Below are positions 55,340 to 64,000 of a stretch of 64,000 nucleotides of DNA, in pieces (the first letter of the stretch is position 1; each line of letters begins with the position of its first letter). Source of the stretch: an uncultured Saprospiraceae bacterium (lineage in GTDB: Bacteria > Bacteroidota > Bacteroidia > Chitinophagales > Saprospiraceae); NCBI GenBank assembly GCA_937139495.1, contig CAKZQC010000026.1, positions 124,001-188,000 on the forward strand. The letters run 5' to 3'. The notes below the pieces were generated by a model, which did not search any database, had not been told where the DNA came from, and worked only from the letters and a program-made list of their open reading frames with translations. The position numbers and the translations under genes were made by a program.

Positions 55340-56521
55340 TTAGAATATTTGATTGATTAAGGACTTTTGTAGGGCTTGGGAGGCTTTTAGTTTGTTTTTT
55401 AATTTGTTTTTGTTTATAACAAGATTACTTAGCTCTTCTAATAATTTTTTAACAATTTTTTCATCATTATGGATTCTAATAGATACCCCTTCAATGTCAG
55501 AAGGTTTAAGGTTGTTAATTGCAGATCCAGAAAGAATTCTTTTAATAGCATATCTGTAACTCTCACTAGAAAATAAATGTTGTAATAGCATTTTAGAATA
55601 ATTATCTTTAGGTCTGAATGCAGCACAAAAAGAACCAATTGAAATATTTTGATTTTCATGAATGTAAATAGCACTTTTCCCTACTAACTCTTTAGATCCA
55701 TTAGACATGCAAATAGCAAAATCACCATCGGTTAGAATTTGTAGAGGCTTTATATTTTTTAGATCTAAAATTTTAATGTTATCATAATTAATCTTCGACT
55801 TGAAAATATTATTAGACCTTAAAATGATACAAGTTTTATCTGAATATTCTTCAAGTAATTGTTTGGGTTTATAGCCGACACCTCTAATTACATCTCCAAG
55901 TGTTTTAAAGTAAACTTTATTGGAGGTTTTATTTATTAATTCTTTTTCAATTTTTGATAAATAGACAGCATTCAACTTCTCCAACACCACCTTCTCCGCC
56001 TCAATAACCCCATCCATAGCCCAGAGCAGTTCGGCAAGTTCGGCTTGTTGGTCTAGGGGCGGTAGTAGAAATTCGTAGTTGGCTAGGTCTTTAAATTTGA
56101 CTCTAGGAGAAAGTCCGCCAGCAGAATGCTTGATGGCGTAATCAAAGAATTTTTCGTTCTGAACAATAAAAGGCAGTAAGGAAGGCAATAGCTTTTTTTT
56201 AGCTCTAAAGACCGTAATATCACCCGAACAAATCCCACTAAAAGCAGCTTGTGCTGCTTTTTTGAGATAGGCTCGCCTTCTCCCAAATAGAACATCACCA
56301 ACCTCAAACCTTTTGGTAAATGTAGTCGAATCTTCTAGTGTAGCTGACTTTCTCAAATGAATATCTTCTTTGTCTATGTGCTCCAACCCTACGACGTGTA
56401 CTATGCCATCTGCCACAGGGTTTTTCGTAGATTCTTTAGGTTCTTTCACAACAGCTCCAAACTTCACCTTTGTCCAGTTACTTTTGTCGATTTTCAATGT
56501 ATTTATACTTTCTATTGTCAT
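55340..56521 (-). CDS. hsdS: Type I restriction specificity subunit (locus 2)
   Basis: 393 residues. The first target domain (about 10-150) ends in LLPPLDQQAELAELLWAMDG. A coiled coil leads into a second target domain (about 205-355, KTLGDVIRGVGYKPKQ) and a last helix (KASQALQKSLINQIF). The start overlaps the hsdM stop by one base (TAATG). It is distinct from the hsdS of locus 1 and has no long homopolymer tract. Confidence 0.85.
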   Translation of the reverse strand: MTIESINTLKIDKSNWTKVKFGAVVKEPKESTKNPVADGIVHVVGLEHIDKEDIHLRKSATLEDSTTFTKRFEVGDVLFGRRRAYLKKAAQAAFSGICSGDITVFRAKKKLLPSLLPFIVQNEKFFDYAIKHSAGGLSPRVKFKDLANYEFLLPPLDQQAELAELLWAMDGVIEAEKVVLEKLNAVYLSKIEKELINKTSNKVYFKTLGDVIRGVGYKPKQLLEEYSDKTCIILRSNNIFKSKINYDNIKILDLKNIKPLQILTDGDFAICMSNGSKELVGKSAIYIHENQNISIGSFCAAFRPKDNYSKMLLQHLFSSESYRYAIKRILSGSAINNLKPSDIEGVSIRIHNDEKIVKKLLEELSNLVINKNKLKNKLKASQALQKSLINQIF

Positions 56522-57990
56522 TATTTTTCTATAGTTTCAAATAGTTTTTTCATAGCTGTTTTTAGCGTCTTTGAAGAGGATTCCCAATTTTTATAAACCT
56601 CTTCAAAAGGCAAAATTTCTGCTTGATTTTCTTTTTCTGGCTGTACATACAAACTAATATTCATATTGCCATCATTAGACAATACGGTTTTGGAATCAAC
56701 TAAAGCAGCAAAATGTTTCTGACTTTTGAACCGCTGATAGGCTTCGAATATTTTTTTAATATGCTGGTCCGTCAAGAATCCCATTGTTTTTTCTTGTCGT
56801 ACTTCCTTGACCGCATTGATAAATAATATCTTTCCTTTTTTACTTGCCTCTTTTTTTGTTTTCGTTATCAACAAACAAGCTTCCATCGGAGAATTGTAAA
56901 ATAGATTGGGTCCTAGACCAATCACACACTCTACCGAATCTTCTAGTATCATATTTTTACGCATCTCGGCTTCTGCATTTCTAAACAAAATGCCATGCGG
57001 CCAGAGCGAAATAGAGCGTCCATTTTCTATATTCAGACTCTGCTGTATATGTTGCTCAAACGCATAATCGGCACAGCCCTGCGGCGGTACGCCCCATATA
57101 TTTCTACCATAAGGATCATTGGCAAAGCTTGCTTGGTCCCAAGCCTTGATCGAATAAGGCGGATTGGCCAGAATGACATTGAACTTTTTGAGGCGATCGT
57201 TCTCCAAAAAAGCAGGATTGGCGAGCGTATCGCCTCGCACGATACTAAATTCCTCTATGCCGTGCATAAACATATTCATACGAGCGATAGCCGACGTAAT
57301 CAAGTTAATTTCTTGTCCGTAGAGTTTGAGTGTGCGGTATTCTTTGCCTTCCTCCTTGAGATGTAAAGCACAGTTGAGCAGCAGCCCGCCCGAACCGCAA
57401 GTGGGGTCATAGACCGATTCGCCTGGCTTGGGATCCATAATCATGGTCATCAGCTTGACAACCGTCCTATTCGTATAAAACTCCGCAGCGGTATGCCCGC
57501 TATCGTCCGCAAATTCCTTGATGAGGTATTCGTAAGCATTCCCTAGTTTATCGTCCGATATATTGCTCATATTGAGCTGGTGCTTGGAGTAGTGCTCTAT
57601 CAGATTGAGGAGCGTTTCGTCACTCAGTCGGTTCTTGTTGGTCCAGGAGGCATCGCCAAATATACCGTAGAGGGTAGCTGGATTGGCGGCTTCGATGGCA
57701 TGCATGGCATCTTGTAGTGCCATTCCTACATGGATAGTGGTTTCTCGCACTTGGTTCCAGTGGGCATTAGGAGGTACCTGAAAGTGAAAGTTTTTTTGTA
57801 CCAATGCCAAATAATCTTCGTCTCCACCACTGTCCGTTACGGCTTGTTGGTATTCTTCGTCCCAGACATCGCAGATACGCTTAAAAAAAAGCAAAGGAAA
57901 GATATATTGTTTGTAATCTCCTGCATCTATGGTACCTCGTAGCTGAGTAGCGGCACCCCACAGGTATTTTTCTAGTTCTTTTTGTGTCAT
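56521..57990 (-). CDS. hsdM: Type I methyltransferase subunit, second copy (locus 2)
   Basis: 489 residues from the ATG at 57990; upstream in-frame codons lie in the preceding gene. LGAxxYLI helix (NAYEYLIKEFA), motif I DPTCGSGG (195-202) and motif IV NPPY (276-279) are kept. The otherwise constant FYTPR is FYTNR (171-175), and the later PHGxLFR segment is altered (LWPHGILFRNAEAE). It follows the first hsdM by 38 bases. It may form a mixed methylase with its paralogue or have a different base target. Confidence 0.83.
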   Translation of the reverse strand: MTQKELEKYLWGAATQLRGTIDAGDYKQYIFPLLFFKRICDVWDEEYQQAVTDSGGDEDYLALVQKNFHFQVPPNAHWNQVRETTIHVGMALQDAMHAIEAANPATLYGIFGDASWTNKNRLSDETLLNLIEHYSKHQLNMSNISDDKLGNAYEYLIKEFADDSGHTAAEFYTNRTVVKLMTMIMDPKPGESVYDPTCGSGGLLLNCALHLKEEGKEYRTLKLYGQEINLITSAIARMNMFMHGIEEFSIVRGDTLANPAFLENDRLKKFNVILANPPYSIKAWDQASFANDPYGRNIWGVPPQGCADYAFEQHIQQSLNIENGRSISLWPHGILFRNAEAEMRKNMILEDSVECVIGLGPNLFYNSPMEACLLITKTKKEASKKGKILFINAVKEVRQEKTMGFLTDQHIKKIFEAYQRFKSQKHFAALVDSKTVLSNDGNMNISLYVQPEKENQAEILPFEEVYKNWESSSKTLKTAMKKLFETIEK

Positions 57991-58028
57991 AGGGTATGGT
58001 TGGTTTGTTAAAATAACTTCAATAACCT

Positions 58029-59510
58029 TTATAGAAACTGTTGGAGTATTTTTTTGAATTTTTTTTCTGCGGTCAAACTTTCCTTCCAAGCTGTTTTTAG
58101 GTCCGCTAATGCCTCTTCTACGGAAGGTAGGTTATCTTCGATAATTTTCTCTACATAGAGTGGAATATTCAAGTTGTAATCATTTTCTTGAATCTCTGCC
58201 ATGGTAGCCACCTTTGCATAGTTTTCTACATCTTGGTAGTTGGTGTACCAATCAAAAATTTGTTGTACTTGGTCTTCTTCCAAGTAGTTTTGTGCTCGCC
58301 CTACACGGACTTGATCCGCCGCATCAATAAACAGTACTTTTTGTTGTCGTTCTGTTGTTTTTTTCTTTTTGAATACCAGTACACAAGCAGCCAATTGGGT
58401 TCCATAAAAAATATTGGCACCTAGCCCGATGACCGCTTCGAGCATATCCATTTCGAGCAATGCTTGACGAATACGTCCTTCGGCATTTTTTCTGAATAAT
58501 GCTCCGTGCGGTAATACTACCGTCATTCTGCCAGTAGTATTCATGGATTTGATCATGTGCTGAATCCAAGCCATGTCTCCATTCCCTTTGGGGGGAACAC
58601 CTGCTATGTTTCTACCATAGGGATCATCTGCCCAATTTTCTGCCCCCCATTTTTTGAGCGAAAACGGCGGATTGGCAATGACACAATCGAAGGTTTGGAG
58701 ACCATCTGCTTCAAAAAAAGCGGGGTTGCGCAAGGTGTCGCCTCTACGTATTTTGAAAGTTTCTATATCGTGCAGAAACATATTCATTCGAGCAATAGAG
58801 CTAGAAGTTAGATTCTTTTCTTGTCCATAGAGTTGTAGCGTTCTATAATCTTCTTGATTGTCCTTGAGGTGGTTGACACACTCTAGCAACATTCCTCCTG
58901 TACCACAAGCAGGATCATAAATACTTTCGCCTTCGTGCGGGTCCAGTATTAGCCCCAACAAATGTACGACCGAACGAGGCGTATAAAATTCACCCGCTTT
59001 TTTGTTGGTCAAATCAGCAAAGTGCTTAATCAAATATTCGTAGGAGTTGCCTAACATATCCGAATCAACCGCCTCATTGGATAAGGTATATTGAGAAAAG
59101 TGCTCTACCAAATCTATCAGGAGTCTATCCGAGAGTTTATTTTTGTTGCTCCATTGGGCATCACCAAAAATTCCTGTCAAATATTCTTGATTGGATTGCT
59201 CTATTCCTCGCAAGGCTTCTTGTATGGCATCACCCAGATTAGTGGTCGTTTCTCTGATGTCTTGCCAGTGGCAGCCTTCAGGGATTACAAATCGGTGAAA
59301 AGAAGGAAGTGATGCCCATTCTTGATCTCCACCCGATTCTGCCAATGCTTCTTTGTATTCTTGATCATAGACGTCAGAGATACGTTTGAAAAAAAGCAAG
59401 GGAAAAATATAAATTTTGAAATCAGAAGCATCAACTGGACCTTTGAGAATCCAAGCGGCTTTGGAGAGATATTGCTCCAACTGAGATTGTGTTATTTTTT
59501 GGCTAGACAT
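58029..59510 (-). CDS. hsdM: Type I methyltransferase subunit, first copy (locus 2)
   Basis: 493 residues with full-length HsdM form. EFYTPRSV (174-181), motif I DPACGTGG (199-206), motif IV NPPF (280-283) and VLPHGALFRKNAEGRIR are canonical. First gene of the locus 2 cluster. Its sequence is only moderately similar to the second copy, so the pair is not a recent duplication. The region upstream has the operon promoter but no clear -7 box. Confidence 0.87.
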   Translation of the reverse strand: MSSQKITQSQLEQYLSKAAWILKGPVDASDFKIYIFPLLFFKRISDVYDQEYKEALAESGGDQEWASLPSFHRFVIPEGCHWQDIRETTTNLGDAIQEALRGIEQSNQEYLTGIFGDAQWSNKNKLSDRLLIDLVEHFSQYTLSNEAVDSDMLGNSYEYLIKHFADLTNKKAGEFYTPRSVVHLLGLILDPHEGESIYDPACGTGGMLLECVNHLKDNQEDYRTLQLYGQEKNLTSSSIARMNMFLHDIETFKIRRGDTLRNPAFFEADGLQTFDCVIANPPFSLKKWGAENWADDPYGRNIAGVPPKGNGDMAWIQHMIKSMNTTGRMTVVLPHGALFRKNAEGRIRQALLEMDMLEAVIGLGANIFYGTQLAACVLVFKKKKTTERQQKVLFIDAADQVRVGRAQNYLEEDQVQQIFDWYTNYQDVENYAKVATMAEIQENDYNLNIPLYVEKIIEDNLPSVEEALADLKTAWKESLTAEKKFKKILQQFL

Positions 59511-59676
59511 AGTAATTAAAGATAATAACCTTTATTGAAGTAGTAAGTGCATTTCTGCGGAACAAGTGCTTCGGTAATTTTTTTCGTAAGCTAATAATTT
59601 TGAATCTCATTAACAAGAAAACTTGCATTTCATTAGAGCGTATTGTCTATGACTCTATTCTACTTCCTCTCCCCAC

Positions 59677-59730
59677 AAAAAAAAGGACAATCATCAACTT
59701 ATATTAAGTCAATGGTTGTCCTCCTTTTTT
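59677..59730. terminator. Terminator upstream of defence cluster
   Basis: GGACAATCAT / ATGGTTGTCC (one G-T) flanked by an A-run and a T-run. It lies 40 bases after the stop of the secreted repeat protein and protects the defence operon from read-through. Confidence 0.75.
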
Positions 59731-59769
59731 ATACTATTTCTGCTTCCCCTTCGGGCAATAGCTAGCTAT

Positions 59770-61593
59770 TTATTTTGCTGGCTGTACTACGGCTGCAGTC
59801 GGTGCAGCAGGTTTGATCACTGTATTGGTAGCGGTAGGTACTGCGGTAGCTTCGTTGTAGTTTTGCGTTGCTTCTTGAGCATTCTTTTCGCGGTCTGCGT
59901 TGTAGAAAATGCCCTGATTGGCTGCTGCTCCATATGCTTGTGGCACAAGGTATTTGCCTTGTTCGTTTGGCTTTTTGTCCGTAATAGCGGAGCGATAATG
60001 CGTACCACTCTGTGCCTCAAAATATTGTATAGTAGGGTCATTGCGCTGAGCGTGTACTGTCCACGATACTTTGGTATTGGGTGCACCTGCTACCCCAAAC
60101 TGATTGTTGGCAACCTCTGTTGCTACATAAGGTGGTTGGCTAGAACCAATAGCCGTTAGCTGGTAGGTTACATTGGTATTGATGGCATCAAAATACGCTG
60201 GTAGCTGTACGGTTGCTTGTCCATTGGCGTCAAGCGTCACGACACCTCTGTACATATTGAGGACTTCGTCCGACTCTACCGAGAAGTGGCGGAGCGTTTT
60301 TTGGGTAGGATCTAGCGGATAATCAATGATAAACGACTTGATACCAAAAGCTCCTGAATTGGTCAACGAAAGGATACCAAAATTGCTACTAGCGGCATTG
60401 GTACTCGTACCTCCAACAATACCATAGTTGCCGCCATCGCCCCAAATCGCTACCCCATACCCATTGGTAGGCGTACGATCCGCACGACCATAAATAGCGG
60501 TGGATAGAGCAGAAGCTGCTGCCACTGGGGTAAAATAAGCCTCGATGGCTGCTCCTGATGTAGCCGAAAGGTTTTGTACAAAAATGGTAGGATCTTCACT
60601 ATAATTGCTCGCATTAATCGCTGCTTTCATTCTGCCTGCGGTAGGTGAAGTACCTGTAGCTAGGTGCGAAATCGAAAGTGCTGTATATTCGCTCGTCGTA
60701 TTGGCGGGCCCTGCTGCTACTGCTGGACTTCCCATAAATATATCTACAGCATTACCATTATTGCCATTGTGTTGTATTTCTGCGGCATTACCACCGCCAG
60801 TGCCTGCCGTATTATTGCCATCATAAGAAATCAGTAGCCCATTGCTACTTCTGTTGGCATTGGCTCCAAGACCAATATATTGTCCGATTCCTGCATCGCC
60901 CGAATGAAAAATAGCAATACCAACATCTCCATTCGCTGTATTACTAAGCGAAATTTCTTGTCCTCGTCCTATTCCTGCATAGTTAAGCAAAAATCCAGCA
61001 CTCGGATTGGCTGCGTTGGTCACTCCTATTCCTATTCCTGAGCCTAATCCACGCTGAAAAAAGTCAGCCGTATTGCTGGTACTTACTGTATTGGCAGCAT
61101 CTGCGTACAAAGCACGCTCTGTTCCGCGCTGAAAAAAAGCGGCTCCTATACCCGTACTGGCAACATTATTCATATTCAACTCCATTCCTCTAGCAGTGGC
61201 TCCATTATGTTGCATAAAAATACCTGCTTGAGTAGCAGCGTTGTTATTCACGTCTATATACAGACCTCCTCCTGTACCCAAATTGAATATGGTTTGTCCA
61301 TAACTCGTGGTATTGGCAGTCAAGTTGATATCTACCCCCCTAGCAAAAGCTCCATTTCCATTTTGTCGAATGAAAATAGCTGCCGCATTCCCACTACCAT
61401 TACTTTGATCCATCTCCAGTCCTCGTCCTAGTCCTGCATTATCCGAAAAAATATTGCGTGTGGTACTGGTTGCGAGTTGCTCAACATGTAGTTTTGCGGT
61501 AGGTGAATTGGTTCCTATGCCTACATTTTGGGCATATATTAGCCCTAGTGGCAAACTTAAAAAAAGCGTTAGTAATGTTATTTTTTTGTTCAT
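59770..61593 (-). CDS. Secreted repeat protein of tail-fibre-like type
   Basis: 607 residues. The signal peptide (MNKKITLLTLFLSLPLGLIYAQ) is followed by NVGIGTNSPTAKLHVE, a start seen in many Bacteroidota surface and fibre-like proteins. Residues 45-400 are degenerate Gly/Ala/Asn-rich repeats (GRGLEMDQSNGSGNAA, FFQRG, GIGIGV) that fit a beta-helix or fibre. The C-terminal domain ends with KKPNEQGKYLVPQAYG and an Ala/Thr/Pro tail. No sorting domain for T9SS is visible. Function unknown; perhaps adhesion. Confidence 0.65.
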   Translation of the reverse strand: MNKKITLLTLFLSLPLGLIYAQNVGIGTNSPTAKLHVEQLATSTTRNIFSDNAGLGRGLEMDQSNGSGNAAAIFIRQNGNGAFARGVDINLTANTTSYGQTIFNLGTGGGLYIDVNNNAATQAGIFMQHNGATARGMELNMNNVASTGIGAAFFQRGTERALYADAANTVSTSNTADFFQRGLGSGIGIGVTNAANPSAGFLLNYAGIGRGQEISLSNTANGDVGIAIFHSGDAGIGQYIGLGANANRSSNGLLISYDGNNTAGTGGGNAAEIQHNGNNGNAVDIFMGSPAVAAGPANTTSEYTALSISHLATGTSPTAGRMKAAINASNYSEDPTIFVQNLSATSGAAIEAYFTPVAAASALSTAIYGRADRTPTNGYGVAIWGDGGNYGIVGGTSTNAASSNFGILSLTNSGAFGIKSFIIDYPLDPTQKTLRHFSVESDEVLNMYRGVVTLDANGQATVQLPAYFDAINTNVTYQLTAIGSSQPPYVATEVANNQFGVAGAPNTKVSWTVHAQRNDPTIQYFEAQSGTHYRSAITDKKPNEQGKYLVPQAYGAAANQGIFYNADREKNAQEATQNYNEATAVPTATNTVIKPAAPTAAVVQPAK

Positions 61594-61850
61594 AAGTAGT
61601 TGATTAAAATTTTAGAGTAGTTACTCTATGGAATATAATAAACATAACTATTATTAATCCTTAATGCTAATTTAAATGGATTTATTGTAAATAAACGCAT
61701 GAAAAAACAGTTATGTTGCTTGATAGGTTTGCTTTTATTTGACTACTTATTTGCGTTCGGGAGCAGCTATAAACTAAAAAATAGGAAAACAATGCACGGA
61801 GCACTGCCTTCCTATTCCATCAAAAACATAACAAAACTATTACTTTTTCA

Positions 61851-64000
61851 CTATGCTTTTTGTGGCAAAAGATTCAAAATTTGTTTCAATTTTTGTTTAT
61901 TTTCTAAATAATTTTTTCTGTCATTTTCGAACTGATTAATCTTCTGAATATCTATATTAGCTTGATCAAGTTGCGATTTGAGATCTTTGGTCGCTGCATT
62001 TTCAGCCTCTTTGAACGCTTCTATTTTATCCTTTATTACTAGACTAGTAGTATGAAAATATTTTTGTTTGCTATCAATGATATCGGATATATTATTGAAT
62101 TTAGATTTTAAGCTATGCTGCTTCAAGAAATTTTTCGACTCTTGAAAAATTTTGATTTGTTCTTGAATTTCTTTCAATTTTGTTGAATTACCATCAAGTA
62201 AGTCACCTAAACTGGTTAGATCCGTTACATCATTTTTTTTCGCTGGCATAACTAGTGCCGTTACCTTATCCAAATTTGCATTATATTCCTTGAATCGATT
62301 GGTGTAATAGCTAATGTAAGTTTCTGTGCCGTCTATATACTTACCAATAATATCCTGTGCTTGATCCCCACTAATATTGTCCAAATCTATATTCATTGTC
62401 TTACAATAATGATCTGCAATTTTATCTGGACGTATTTCTACGTTGTTTTCATCTAGTACATTATGATTATCAATAGCACCATAGATCAAAAAGGCCTTTG
62501 CATAAGTGATTTGATTAGTCAATACCTTATCTATGGCATCTAAATTACCTGCTCTAGCATCTTTGATTATTTTTTTGGTATCATGATAATTCACAAAATC
62601 CATCGCACTAATTATCCCATCCTTGCTAAACTTAACCAATCCACCTACAGCACCTATTATTTTACCACTTAGATTTATAGCTGCTCCAATTGGAGCTACA
62701 GGAGTGAGCGTAACAACAGCACCTGCTACCGATAAGCCTGCGGCACCTGTTTTGATACTTTGTGCTACTACATCAACGGCACCACTAACAGCATCCTGTT
62801 TCGCTTGATTCTTGACCCCTTGTGTTGCTGACAAAAAGTTACTAGCTTCTGATTTAGCGGCATCACGTAACAACTTAGATTTTTGGAATATTTGCACTTT
62901 TGCATGGCATTCTTTTATAATCACAACCAAGTCTTTGGTAGTCGTTATTAATGTAAAATTAGCGCTAATCAATCCAGCTACGGGGATAAATATGCTTACA
63001 ATATCAGCAACTCCAGCTCCTATTTCGCATAATCCCATTGATACATCTACAACCAATTCTTTGCCTTTTTTAGGAGATATTTTCTCTCCTTTAGAAAGTG
63101 TACTAGCGAGTAGTTTTACTGACTCTAATGATGCTTTCACAATTTTGCCCGCATCCGTCTGATCTGCGCCAAAAGTAGACAATCCGCTTGACACATCTCC
63201 TACCACCTTTCCAATTGCTTTATTTACGAAAAGAGCAACCTGTTTCTTATTCTGGCTCGGATTTTCCACCAGATTAACGAGTTCGTTTAATAATACACCA
63301 GTCTCAATAGCTGCACCCCCAGCAAACGCAATTTTCCCTATATTCTCAAATAGTTCTTTTTGATTGCTGTCTGCCTTACTTTGAATGGCTTCAAATTTTG
63401 CTTCTTGGTCGGGTGTTAAATTTAATCCTTTCCCTTCCTTCGATTTTAAAAAATCTTCTATTGTTTTATCACTTGATCCTTTAAATGCATCAAACCCTTG
63501 GCTGAAATCATTGTATTTAGAGAGTGTTGAAGTGTCCATCTCCAAGACTTCCTTTAGATTAGCTAGTTTGTCACTAGCTTCTGCCAATCCTACCGCATCT
63601 GTGATAGCAGTCCAGCTATCAGGCAGTTGACTCAACAAGTCCTGTTCTACTTTTAGAAGTTGTGCTTCTTCAGGTGTTGTTGCCATTTTTTGATCAATAG
63701 CATCAAACACACGTTTTTCTTGAACAAAAGAAGCAGGCAAAAAGGTATTCGGTATTAATTCTACTATTTTTTTACTGTCGTTGCTGTATCCTAATTTCAA
63801 TAATCGTAGCGCTCTATTACTGGCTAGTTTGGCTAGATTTCTAGCATCCTCAATTTCCTTCTTATCTACTATATTATTGATGTTGCTATCATCATTGTAT
63901 AGGCTTTCTCCCTGAAATTTATAGAGTCCTTGGGCAGTTTTTTCTATATCTAATATAGCTACATCGTTGATACATTTTCTTTCTATCTCATTACTATCTT
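61851..64000 (-). CDS. Large Gly/Ala-hydrophobic protein, 5' partial
   Basis: The frame is open to the right edge on the minus strand; about 715 residues are visible. The TTG at 63800 is internal. It has three parts: an N-terminal helical region, a central block of hydrophobic Gly/Ala-rich segments (ADIVSIFIPVAGLISA, AAGLSVAGAVVTLTPVAPIG) and a C-terminal coiled coil (KDLKSQLDQANIDIQKINQF). The pattern recalls pore-forming or injected toxins, but no family is recognised. The N-terminus, and so any export signal, lies outside the window. Confidence 0.6.
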   Translation of the reverse strand, partial: DSNEIERKCINDVAILDIEKTAQGLYKFQGESLYNDDSNINNIVDKKEIEDARNLAKLASNRALRLLKLGYSNDSKKIVELIPNTFLPASFVQEKRVFDAIDQKMATTPEEAQLLKVEQDLLSQLPDSWTAITDAVGLAEASDKLANLKEVLEMDTSTLSKYNDFSQGFDAFKGSSDKTIEDFLKSKEGKGLNLTPDQEAKFEAIQSKADSNQKELFENIGKIAFAGGAAIETGVLLNELVNLVENPSQNKKQVALFVNKAIGKVVGDVSSGLSTFGADQTDAGKIVKASLESVKLLASTLSKGEKISPKKGKELVVDVSMGLCEIGAGVADIVSIFIPVAGLISANFTLITTTKDLVVIIKECHAKVQIFQKSKLLRDAAKSEASNFLSATQGVKNQAKQDAVSGAVDVVAQSIKTGAAGLSVAGAVVTLTPVAPIGAAINLSGKIIGAVGGLVKFSKDGIISAMDFVNYHDTKKIIKDARAGNLDAIDKVLTNQITYAKAFLIYGAIDNHNVLDENNVEIRPDKIADHYCKTMNIDLDNISGDQAQDIIGKYIDGTETYISYYTNRFKEYNANLDKVTALVMPAKKNDVTDLTSLGDLLDGNSTKLKEIQEQIKIFQESKNFLKQHSLKSKFNNISDIIDSKQKYFHTTSLVIKDKIEAFKEAENAATKDLKSQLDQANIDIQKINQFENDRKNYLENKQKLKQILNLLPQKA

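Noticed and set aside
57991..58089. Longer N-terminus of the second HsdM
   Set aside because: It would overlap the preceding hsdM by 60 bases and lacks homology-like character; the ATG at 57990 starts the conserved HsdM N-terminus.
59716..60159. Cys-rich 147-residue protein on the plus strand
   Set aside because: Antisense to the secreted repeat protein; its odd composition is explained by the repeat codons.
61699..61911. Small secreted protein of 70 residues
   Set aside because: The start resembles a signal peptide, but the rest is low quality and runs into the end of the gene at 61851 on the other strand.

Overview
The window is chromosomal DNA from a Bacteroidota bacterium, probably a gliding, Saprospiraceae-like lineage. 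The evidence is a type IX secretion protein (PorZ-like, with its own C-terminal sorting domain), the gliding ABC ATPase GldA, a GYDIA-type GHMP kinase of the Bacteroidota mevalonate route, SusC/TonB-type receptors with an N-terminal carboxypeptidase-regulatory domain, AT-rich spacers, and promoters of the TTG-N20-TAnnTTTG type. Lineage below phylum is inference.

Layout. 1-14.5 kb: envelope and motility genes. These include a surface-type repeat protein cut by the left edge, a coiled-coil periplasmic protein, a TPR/PD40 protein, and a co-directional run of porZ, two polytopic membrane proteins, gldA, a SurA-like lipoprotein, a secreted protein and a PhnP-like metallo-hydrolase. A 233-bp MITE-like element lies at 12.5-12.8 kb. 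14.7-19.4 kb: a metal-uptake group (CCKGKC small membrane protein, TonB-dependent receptor, PepSY protein). 19.4-25.6 kb: a lipoprotein, a decayed gene, GHMP kinase, a membrane protein and an MBOAT/SGNH pair for surface-glycan acylation. 25.7-28.6 kb: a minus-strand NAD-salvage operon (PRPP-synthetase-like, deoxyribosyltransferase-like, NAMPT) with an operator-like palindrome in front. 28.7-35.9 kb: dinB, an acyl-CoA dehydrogenase, an ECF sigma factor and uvrA, followed by a tRNA-Pro(GGG) with a clear promoter and terminator.

36-59.5 kb is a defence island. Locus 1 (36.1-45.7 kb) is a type I restriction-modification system. Its hsdS carries a C8 tract and internal direct repeats, and its hsdS and hsdR are separated by an inverted AlbA_2/ATPase gene and a nine-copy 22-bp tandem repeat. 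A spacer with gene remnants and a SulP transporter follow. Locus 2 (48.4-59.5 kb) is one co-directional minus-strand cluster: hsdM, a second divergent hsdM, hsdS, a PD-(D/E)XK nuclease, a NERD-AAA ATPase, an HNH nuclease and hsdR. The ATPase/HNH pair resembles Septu (PtuA/PtuB), and here it sits inside a two-methyltransferase type I operon. I regard this as the best candidate for an undescribed composite defence system.

59.6-64 kb: a secreted repeat protein and a large protein with Gly/Ala-rich hydrophobic segments that is cut by the right edge.
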